This document shows, piece after piece, positions 41,946 to 50,089 of a stretch of DNA of 64,000 nucleotides. The stretch comes from Arthonia radiata (lineage: Eukaryota > Ascomycota > Arthoniomycetes > Arthoniales > Arthoniaceae): the NCBI GenBank assembly GCA_002989075.1, contig PSQN01000004.1, positions 1,944,488-2,008,487 of the forward strand. Reading direction: 5' to 3'. A program made the translations under genes and the position numbers. Below the pieces are notes generated by a model, which was not told the DNA's origin, did no database searches, and was given only the letters and a program-made list of their open reading frames with translations. The number at the start of each line of letters is the position of its first letter. Positions within the stretch are counted from its first letter, which is position 1.

Positions 41946-44900
41946 ATGGCTCACTTTGTACGCGGAAAGCAAGCTGGCGTACAGAATGACTTCAGCGCCG
42001 GTATCCAGGCTGATCTCTATGCTATTGATGATGTAGGCATGCCCCTTACCTCGAACTTGCGTTGTATCTCATGTTTAGCCTCATTGCTCTTGTTCATTGA
42101 ATTTAAAGCGGCGTTGTGGCTTTCGAGTGGGCCTGCGAGGCTGACTGAACGTCCGAATAGCTCCGCCGCTTTGGTGTGTCATCAAGAGTGACGAAGATCG
42201 CTTTCGACCCGGTCCAGTCTCTGTTCGCTGTTGGCACTGAGAGCAGTGTCTATGGCCCTGGTCAGCTCTACGTCTTTGGTCGCCATCGTATATGTTGCAC
42301 ACTGCCACTCCCCTCGCCTCGAGCCACTGTGAAAGATATTCAGTTCTGCTCAGATCGTTTAGTGTGCCTCGACACTCAGAATGATATTAACATCTACAGC
42401 CTAGCGGAGAAGAAGCTCACTGGAAGTTACAGCCCCCCTGGCGGTGTGATATGCATTGCTACCGACTCGACTTTAGACTACGCCATGATGGGTATGGCGA
42501 ATGGGGACATCTTGGCCTACGACCTTGATCGAGAAGGGCTTGCGCCTTTCAAGTTGCCCTGTTTGTGGTCAGAGCATAACCCAAGGGTGAAACACATGCC
42601 TGTCATCAGTCTTGCGTTTCATCCGCGAGACATCGGTAAGCTTCTCATTGGGTATGCTGAAGGCGCAGTCATCTATTCATTCAAGAAGAATGAGTCGAGA
42701 ATACTATTGCATTACAACGTGCCACCGGGCGCTCCTGGTGGAGATGCCAATCCAGCGACCATAAGCACTCATCGTACGCCCCGGCTAACGCAAGCACTAT
42801 GGCATCCGACCGGCACTTTTGTCTTAACAGCTCACGAAGACTCCAGTATCGTGATCTGGGATACTCGGGAAGGCCGCATCATTTCAGCACGATCACTTAC
42901 GGATACAGACATCGACATGCCAGGCTCCAGCCGTGTCCAGGAACCTGATGGGCGCCTCTCTCCCAAAACGCCTATTCTCCGCATAGCTTGGTGCTGTAAA
43001 GAAGACCCCGATGACACTGCTTTGCTGTTCGCAGGAGGTACTTCGGCTGCAGAACCTTCGAAAGGATTGACCTTCATTGAGTTGGGCAGGACACCGAACT
43101 ATGCCACGTCTTCATGGCAGATACTTTCGAATCACTTTAACAATCCTAAGAAGCAACGCATGCTGCCAACTCCACCCGGCGCTGAGGTCACCGACTTCTG
43201 TCTCGTCCCTCGTAAATCGCCATGGTTCAGCGGCGCCCAAGACCCTATCGCAATGCTCGCCCTGACTTCTGGTGGCGAGATGACGACCATGAGCTTCCCA
43301 AGTGGGGTTCCAATCTCACCAACGAACCAGCTGAACCTTTCAATGACATTCGTTCACCCCTTCATTACCCACATTGACCATACCACTGTTGATAGAGGTC
43401 GATGGCTCGGCATGACTGAGAAGCGCCACTCCGGTCCACAGTTCCTTGTTGGCGGCGCAGAAGCCACGCATCCGCTCAAGCGCTTTGAGAGCCGCAGCGT
43501 GGTCCTCACAGCTCACGCCGATGGCACGGCGCGTGCTTGGGACGTCGGACATGGAGATGAAATCGAAAACCAGCTGGTGCTCGAGGCTGATGTCTGCCAT
43601 GCGCTCGGGTAAGTCGCAGAAAATCTACGCACATGATTCTGTCACCTCTTCTTGATCCTTTCAGCAGCCCGTCTGGCCGGCAATGCTGCATGACAATAGG
43701 TTCTGATGCAGTTGTAACTGGTTTCGATGCTTCACAGAAATATGTGTGCTGATATATCGTCTCTAGGCGCCATGACAACGTGGCTATAACCAGACTTGCC
43801 ATGTCCGGCGCAAGCGGCGAGCTGGCTGCCGGTCTACAAAGCGGAGAGCTTGTCATTTTCAAGTGGCAGAAGAACTCGAGGCCAGGACAAGACCCAGGAC
43901 CACCCCGACCTGTTCAGCCGCGAGCACTCACGAACATTAGCGAGCGCAAGGGTCCAAGCTTATTTGAAGGGTTTCATGCATTTTCGCTTCTCAATCAGCA
44001 AGATGGTCCAGTCACTGCCGTCAAAGTCAGTGACGTTGGGTTCATTGCTGCTGGCTTCCAAGGCGGCACTATAGCTGTTATCGACATGCGCGGACCTGCG
44101 GTCATACTTGGAGCCCACATGAACGACTTTGTACAGAAAGAGAAGAGCACATTCCGCCGCGGCCGTAGCAACTCCATCAAGCAAGGTTTTGCTACGTGTC
44201 TTGAGTTCAGCGTCATGACTTTGGATGGCGATGGCTACTCGTCTATACTGCTTCATGTTGGCACCAGCACTGGGAGCTTGGTCACATTGAAAATACTTCC
44301 TGGTCAGGGCGGACGTTATGAGGCGCAGTTCGCAGGGTCCGGTAAGTCTCAGAGCGTCCACGTATTTGATTGTGTACCTCTTTAGGATTCTTGCAGCGGC
44401 CCGCCTTGCCGGTCCTGCTCTGGAACGATCGGGTTGGATGCGATTGTAGCTGGCGTCGATGCTGCTATCCAGAAACATTTCTGCTGACAATTTTCCTTAG
44501 TCGCTCTTGATGACAGCGTGGTCTCGATTTGTCCCTTCAACACGAGCAATGGGAAGCCGACGCATGCTACTCAAGACGCCGTGGCTTCGCTTCGAAACGG
44601 CGCTCGCATCGATGGTAAGCCTTGGAGCATCTCAACATTCCGTTCTGGTGTCTCAAAACTATCGCAATTGAGCTCAAACCCCATCGCTGTCTCTGGGCGC
44701 TTTGTGCGAGACCTATATAAACTACCGAAGGGGCTGTGCTAACATCCGGTCTCTAGGTGTTCTCCTCGCAACATCGAAGTCTGATGCTCGTATCTTTTCC
44801 CCTCCAAGCTCCAAGGGCGCACATAAAGAGTGGGAGACAGGCGTGCAGTGCATCAAGCTTGCAGTCACCCATGTCCATGAAGAAGGCATGGCGGCTGTTG

Positions 44901-45585
44901 GCATGTTCAGCGACAACTCAGTCCGAGCCTTCACGCTGCCAGGCCTGCGGGAGATCAGGAGCGATCGAGTTGGAGGAGTGTTTGATCGAACGAGACTTGG
45001 GGACGTGGTCATCACCGGAAGCGGTGATGTGCTGGGATGGGCTGGACCAAGTGAACTTGCATTGCTGAATGTCTGGGGCACTGGCCAAAATGAGTATGTT
45101 GCGAGCCTGCTTCAATGTGTAACAGAGACTAAGTTTGTGACAGCCTCCAATCGAGTGACCGCATCTTCAATCCCGAAGCGCTGATTCCCCCACGCCCAAC
45201 AATTTCCAACTTCCAGTGGGTTTCCGGCACACAATACATCACACCCGCCGACCTCGACATCCTCATCGGTGGTCCAGACCGCCCACCCTCAAAGCGTCAG
45301 ATCCAACAAGCTCGAGCCGACGAAGCCGCTCGCCGCTCGGATCAGCGCTCTACGGCCAGCCAGTCTGCTGCGAGTATGCGTGGCAACCAGAATCAGCAGG
45401 AGGGCTATTGGGAATGGGCACAGCGCAACATCAATGAGCGAACGGAGAAGTTGGGTCTCGTGAGCGACAATATGGACAATCTGCAAAAGAACAGCAGTGG
45501 TTTCGCGGATGATGTAGGCAAGTACGTGCAAAAGCAGAAGAGAGGTCTAGTGATGGGCGCGGTGAAGAGTAAATTTGGGCTCTGA
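41946..45585 (+). CDS. SRO7: exocytosis regulator SRO7 (Lgl/tomosyn family)
   Basis: A 1000-residue double beta-propeller protein that binds the Sec9 SNARE and Sec4 GTPase in polarised exocytosis. Six exons: 41946-42032, 42161-43608, 43767-44341, 44501-44614, 44757-45093 and 45144-45585. The N-terminus, RGKQAGVQNDFSAGIQADLYAIDD, is the family hallmark; propeller segments include RRFGVSSRVTKIAFDPVQSLFAVGT, HEDSSIVIWDTREG, VLTAHADGTARAWDVGHG, GFIAAGFQGGTIAVIDMRG and QWVSGTQYITPADLDILIGGPDRP. The C-terminal 60 residues form an R-SNARE-like helix (NINERTEKLGLVSDNMDNLQ) as in tomosyn. Introns 2, 3 and 4 (158, 159 and 142 nt) resemble each other and introns of the unknown gene at 14864-17346. The protein ends KSKFGL. 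Confidence 0.95.
43609..43766 (+). repeat. introner-like intron, copy 3
   Basis: A 158-nt intron of SRO7 that aligns end to end by eye with the next intron (44342-44500): shared blocks include GTAAGTCKCAGA at the 5' end, the CAGCRGCCCG block in the middle, TTGTARCTGG and the CCAGAAA/CACAGAAA stretch before the branch point. Confidence 0.75.
44342..44500 (+). repeat. introner-like intron, copy 4
   Basis: A 159-nt intron of SRO7, alignable over its length with copy 3. Its 5' end GTAAGTCTCAGAGCGTCC also matches copies 1 and 2 in the unrelated gene at 14864-17346. The branch region TTTCTGCTGACA and the TTAG acceptor follow the shared pattern. Confidence 0.75.
44615..44756 (+). repeat. introner-like intron, copy 5
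   Basis: A 142-nt intron of SRO7. Its 5' part (GTAAGCCTTGGAGCATCT then TTCCGTTCTG) and 3' end (GGGCTGTGCTAACATC...CTAG) match copy 2 (GATCCGTTCTG; GGGCTGTGCTGACATC), which lies in a different gene and has the same length. Confidence 0.65.
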
Positions 45586-45901
45586 TCATGAGGATTGAGC
45601 TTGGTCTTACGGCCGTCTTCGGCAGCTCTATGCGACCTCCTTGAATCTATATACGACTCCGTGAGTATCAAGAGTGCTGGGGCACCGTAGGTCATGATGC
45701 TCCAGCGAGTACTCTGCTTTTTACGAGCGTTTTGCATCCCCACAGACGTTGGCATTTTTAGGCGTTGGGCAGCGCCTTTTGCATAGCTCTTTACAGCGCT
45801 TGTTCCGGGCTCCCGCTTCGGCACTCCTTAGAGCAGCGCCGTACTACTAAGCAACGTTGCTCGTGGATGTTTGCTGCGGTTCTGCGCTCAGCATTCGCGC
45901 C
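45586..45901. other. convergent intergenic stretch
   Basis: About 316 bases between SRO7 and the first BTB gene, tail to tail. No gene is supported. Confidence 0.4.
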
Positions 45902-46911
45902 TTATTTTGCCGTCTCCTCCACATAATACTCCTTTAGATCCAGACTGCTCCAACGAGTGGACCACGCATCGTTAGTAAGATTCATGGTCTTCAAATCGTA
46001 TTTTGCCGCCTTTAGCGCCAGCAACAGCAATTCGAGCGGCAAACTCGTCGTCGCAGGCGTCATGCGCATGTTCAACGCAATGCCGTAAGCCGCGCCGAAG
46101 AACTTCCGCAGCTTTGAGGTTTCGGAAGTGTTCTGCCACGCCCACGTGATGGTGGCTTCCCTGATTAGCTTGGTCAGCTCAAGGTATCCTCGCGGTCCCA
46201 GCACGCAAGTTATCACTCAGCAGCGTTGTGTCAGCGCGCAAGTCACCTCAAGGAGCCATAATTTCCACCTCGTGCGTCTGGCATTGTACACTGACCAGAT
46301 TGTAGGCTTCTCGAATTTATTGAGAAGCTCGTGCAGCTTCATGATAACCTGGTTCTGACAAGCAGCTGCGCCACGTTTGTCGCCGAAAACCCAGAGCTTG
46401 ATGCAGGTCTCGATGTGCTTGTTCCAACAATTGGCCAAGACATGACAGTTGCCGGAGAGGGTCTCGTATTTATTCGTTATTGGAATATCTGGCTGTCGGA
46501 AGTCGTCAGGTTTCCAGCAACCAAGCGACTGGAGTTGATCACAAGCCGACTTACCTTTGGCGGAGGCAGATTTTGAATTCTCTGAAATGACAGTGAGTGC
46601 TGTGCCTCGCACATACATAGGTCAAGCTCATCCGTGTACGACCACCGAACGAAGGCCTCAATGACAACAGGGTCTTCTTCGTCGAACTCGAAGATATCGG
46701 TCTTGGCTTCCTTGAACTGCCCATTGCGATAGACGCGTTCGAAGTACTCACAACGTGAGCGGGCGAGGGCCTTGTGCACGTAAATAGGAACCTTTTCGGG
46801 CCCTGCGAGGATCTTTATACTGGGCGTCTTGATGAATTCTTTCACTGTTGAGCCCTTCGGATCCTTGCTGTCAGACGTGCGTGGTGCTTTAGTTGGGCGA
46901 GGTGACTCCAT
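45902..46911 (-). CDS. BTB/POZ domain protein 1
   Basis: A 270-residue protein in three exons, 46555-46911, 46296-46492 and 45902-46160 (introns 62 and 135 nt). The BTB fold begins after a Ser/Pro-rich leader of about 35 residues: IKILAGPEKVPIYVHKALARSRCEYFERVYRNGQFKEA, EFDEEDPVVIEAFVRWSYTDEL, then IKLWVFGDKRGAAACQNQVI. The second splice (donor GTCAGT, acceptor AATCAG) is fixed by comparison with the paralogue at 48541-49365: it gives KPTIWEATITWAWQNTSETSKLRKFFG against KPPIWESTINWTWEHTAPTSKLQNFLG. Fungal BTB-only proteins are mostly of unknown function; some are Cullin-3 adaptors. The ATG at 46911 is the first in frame. Confidence 0.8.
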
Positions 46912-48540
46912 AGATGAAGGTGGTCTGGCTGTTGTTGGGGCTGCAGTTTCTCTTGGAGTTGATGCCGTGTTGTAGACTTCAACGTTGTCAAGTAACACGT
47001 GGCAGAAAGTAAAGCATTGAACTCGGCAGCGCCTTCCGCTTCAAGACCGCCTAGTATTGACGGATCATCAAATGACAGGCGACCAGATTCCTGGCACTTT
47101 TGCCACGTTGAAGGAAGATCCAGAAAGTCGAAAGTCGAAAGTCGATCAATTAAGGTTGTGCAGTTTGAGATACACATGCATTTGAGACCTACGATGGGTA
47201 GAAGTGGTTTGACAAACGGACCGCTCCGCTCAGAAATGCAGGCACCTGCTGCATGATGCATGACGAAGCTACTAGCTCGACCTTAAGGATGCTCTTCCGC
47301 GCTCGTGATGGCAACAATATCGCGCGCTAAGCGCGCTTTATCTGGACGCAAGTCTTCGAGCCAACTCGTCACGAATCAAGTGACCAACGGCACACTCTAA
47401 TGCTCTCTCTCTGGTCCAGCTGCGATTGCACTAGCCGAGCTGCCCGACATGATTGAGATCCTGGCGTGGTCTTGATCATTGTTGATTGTCAACTGAATAA
47501 GTGTGTAGCCTACGCTGTAGACGCCGCTGCTTGACTAGCCTTTGCACCGGATGTTGTGTTTTCCTTAACTTACGAAAAACTCTCCTTTCGAGCACCAGAC
47601 TTGTACCGGATGCTATATAGGTCGTGGAGACGGTGAATGGCCATGATTTGTAGCGTGAGCATCTGCCGCATGTCGCAAAAGGCCCGCAGGAGAGCACGTA
47701 TTTAAATCTGCGGGTCATAGCGGGTGGCTGGAGCGTCAACCAGAGATGGTGATGCGGTCAGCTTCTGGGAGAAACGACGGTCCAAGGACGGCTCATCCAC
47801 CTCCTTTGTTGCGCCAGAGCCTTCCTCGAACTCGTTGACAGATTCATCGCTATTGTCATCATTTGTAAGGTAGTCTTAATCGATACTGCGGTCGTGTAGA
47901 TCAATGCGCCACCACGACTACGCCTTCGAGCTTAGAATGTTGGCAACCTTGCATTGACATATCGTAGATTCCTGCGCGCAGAGCCGATCTGCGCAGATCT
48001 TGACCATCTGCTGGTGATCGTCCAACATCCATTGTTTGCTCTCGGCTTCCCAGAAAAATTGAGTGTTTCAATGGGTGTGGCTGAGAAATTCAGATTGTTG
48101 GCAAGAGAGTGGCTTGCCACAATCCGAGAAGTGACCGACCTCGCTTTGCATGAGCCTTTAGTAAACACGTACCGCTGCTGAGTGCGCTCTCGATCGCAAT
48201 GGCCCCGTCTCTTATGAAGGTGCCAACCCTGGGGGTTGAACGTACTGAGTGCAAGCAAGTGCGATAAGGTGTCGACGCGTTAGAGTCCGAGCAAGCTGGA
48301 AAGGCTTACCAAGATTGTTCACCTAATGTTGCTTATCTGTGAATGTGGCGTGTTCGAACTGCACATTCGTAGCCAGGCCACCCATTAAGTAGCTACGAGC
48401 GAAGCAATTCTACGAGCACTCGAATCGCCCACGCGTAAGCAGCTGGTATGAAGCAGAACCCTTCACTGTCAATGCCGAATATGTCGAACCTTCACTCCAT
48501 GCCGGATGAGCTGAAATTCGACTCTCCAGAGGACCCCAAA
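46912..48540. other. long stretch without a firm gene
   Basis: About 1.6 kb between the two BTB genes. Most has no coherent frame. A minus-strand segment at 47702-47884 reads like coding sequence (see that entry), and another around 47990-48110 does so weakly. Confidence 0.4.
47702..47884 (-). pseudogene. possible exon of an unannotated or decayed gene
   Basis: On the minus strand this segment is open and protein-like (NDDNSDESVNEFEEGS, then DEPSLDRRFSQKLTAS, ending ATRYDPQI and TAA at 47702-47704). Upstream, near 47990-48110, a second open segment reads RSALRAGIYDMSMQ. The two could be exons of one small gene, but no start codon or convincing splice pair ties them together. No family is recognised; it could be a relic. 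Confidence 0.25.
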
Positions 48541-49365
48541 CTAGATAGGACCTTGCACAGCGACATGAAATTGACTTCGATCCGTCTTATTCCAGCGATC
48601 AGCCCAGTATTCTTCTTCGAGACCCTGCTCAATGTCATCGGTCTGCGCGTGGTAGAGCGTTGCCTGTAACAACACTAAGGGCAGTTGGGTCACTGGTGGC
48701 GGCTTATCGTGTTCAACAGTGACACCGTATGATTGTCCAAGGAAGTTTTGTAACTTTGATGTTGGCGCAGTGTGTTCCCATGTCCAATTGATGGTCGACT
48801 CCCAGATAGGTGGCTTCTCCGAAACAGCGAAGAGGACGTATAGCGCATCAATCGCAGCATTCTGGAGGGATGGGAGTCCTCGCTTGTCTCCGGAAATCCA
48901 GATCTTCAGACAATGCTGTATTTGGAAATTGTAACAGCGCGCTTTTTGATTAAAACTCTGGGCGAAGCGTCAGCTGTGAGAGCCTTGACCAGACCGTACA
49001 GCGCGAACCTCATCGTGGTATTCATCGTCTTCGAAGGTGACCCCATGAACCGAGCCACAGCACTCAGGCCGGAACGACTGGGAATAGAGCCACTGAATGC
49101 AGGCTTTGAAGATCTCAACGTCGTCATCATCGAAGTCGAAGCAGTCGGTCTTGGCTTCGATGAAGGAGCCGTTGTTGGAGACGCGTCTTAAATATTCCGA
49201 GTGATGGCAGAGGAGCGCCTTGTGCGCACGCATGGGTTCATGTTGAGATCCAACCAGCAATGTGACCATTGGCGACGTCACGAGGCTTGGAGCGTGATCA
49301 GTGCCGCCTCAGGACTGACTGCTCACTGAATTTGTTGTAACTTACTCAACATGGGGACATCCCAT
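48541..49365 (-). CDS. BTB/POZ domain protein 2, paralogue of BTB protein 1
   Basis: A protein of about 240 residues, paralogous to the gene at 45902-46911. Exon 1 is tiny, 49346-49365 (MGCPHV plus two bases); a 60-nt intron with a perfect GTAAGT donor leads to exon 2 from 49285. BTB signatures are MVTLLVGSQHEPMRAHKALLCHHSEYLRR, FIEAKTDCFDFDDDDVEIFKACIQWLYS and, in the last exon (48541-48957), LKIWISGDKRGLPSLQNAAI and WEHTAPTSKLQNFLGQSYGV. The donor of the second intron is unresolved: GTACGG (exon end 49000) or GTTCGC (49009), both in frame with the acceptor at 48958. Function unknown. Confidence 0.75.
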
Positions 49366-49608
49366 CTTGAACACCTTTGATGTACTACCATTGACTTGCT
49401 TCTTGTATGAAGCTGAGGAGAATGGTACTCTCGATGCGTAGGAGAAATGCGCGATTGATTATAGTGCGCTGAAGGAGGTGGATCTCCGAGAAGGGGCGTA
49501 GCGTGTGAAGCGTGCTAGTGGTTGCTAGTCCTCCGTCAAGAAGCTGTTCGAGTCGATACCTTCTTCCTCGCCACCCAGCTTGTGCGTACGCGAGCCAGGA
49601 AGGCAAAG

Positions 49609-49614
49609 AAAAAA
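49609..49614 (-). terminator. Pol III T-run terminator of U6
   Basis: Six consecutive T on the minus strand right after the CCG that ends the U6 sequence, the standard RNA polymerase III stop and the 3' oligo-U source of U6. Confidence 0.85.
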
Positions 49615-49651
49615 CGGTTTAGCGTCTCTTTGTATAGCGTGTCATCCTTAG

Positions 49652-49706
49652 CTTAGTGATAGTCAGTAAGGGACTTCAGATGTGAGATGTGGTGGTGGGA
49701 ACATAC
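49652..49706 (-). other. mRNA-type intron inside U6
   Basis: Fifty-five bases with donor GTATGT, branch-like TACTGAC and acceptor AG, located between CCCCTGCA and CTAAGGATG of U6. An alternative acceptor four bases further (after CTAAG) would delete conserved loop bases and is less likely. Confidence 0.85.
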
Positions 49707-49768
49707 TGCAGGGGCCATGCTAATCTTCTCTGTATCGTTTCAAATTGACCGTATGATGCCGAAGCATC

Positions 49769-50089
49769 TGAAGAGAAAAGGGAGAAAAGAAAAAAGAAAA
49801 AGGAAGAGGGAGCGAGAAAGAGATTAAGTAGCCGGTGAGGTGGCCTGTGCTTTAGCGTGCCTTGGCAATTTCATCGGAGATCGGACGCCAGACACGCCAG
49901 AGTCCACCGTGAGCGAGTGAGCACTTCCTCTCCTGATATTACAGCACGGGGGCTGCTGATCGATGAATACATGGATGCCGAGCAACTGTTAGGAAGCTGT
50001 CGCCCTTGATTCAATTTGCCGATGTATACAAACTTTTGAAGGTGTATAACGTGGTACCAGTTGAGCCTCAAAAACGTCAAAGCAAACCT
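49769..50089. other. U6 upstream region
   Basis: About 320 bases between the U6 5' end and the stop of the F-box gene. The first 45 bases are nearly pure pyrimidine on the U6 strand, followed by an AT-rich TACTTAAT near 49824-49831, a possible TATA-like element though farther upstream than usual. Confidence 0.4.

Larger units (their letters stand above)
49609..49768 (-). ncRNA. U6: U6 spliceosomal snRNA gene, split by an mRNA-type intron
   Basis: The minus strand carries U6: a 5' hairpin GATGC-TTCG-GCATC (49755-49768), GTCAATTTGAAACGATACAG, the ACAGAGA box (49727-49733), the AGC catalytic triad (49719-49721), GGCCCCTGCA, then after an interruption CTAAGGATGACACGCT and CAAAGAGACGC, ending in a run of six T (49609-49614), the Pol III terminator. 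A 55-nt segment, 49652-49706, splits the internal stem-loop at its apical loop; it begins GTATGT, contains TACTGAC and ends TAAG. Without it the RNA is about 105 nt, the normal U6 length. The upstream side is strongly pyrimidine rich on the sense strand. Confidence 0.92.

Noticed and set aside
41946-42176. Starting SRO7 at 42176 without an upstream exon
   Set aside because: The upstream exon supplies the family N-terminus (RGKQAGVQNDFSAG) and joins in phase through a valid intron.
43230-43766. Reading the 158-nt SRO7 intron as coding with a stop
   Set aside because: Splicing gives CHALG-RHDNVAITRLAMSG, the expected continuation, and the segment matches the next intron rather than any exon.
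48340-48370. GTTCGAAC stretch resembling a tRNA T-loop (B box)
   Set aside because: No matching acceptor stem, anticodon arm or A box was found around it.
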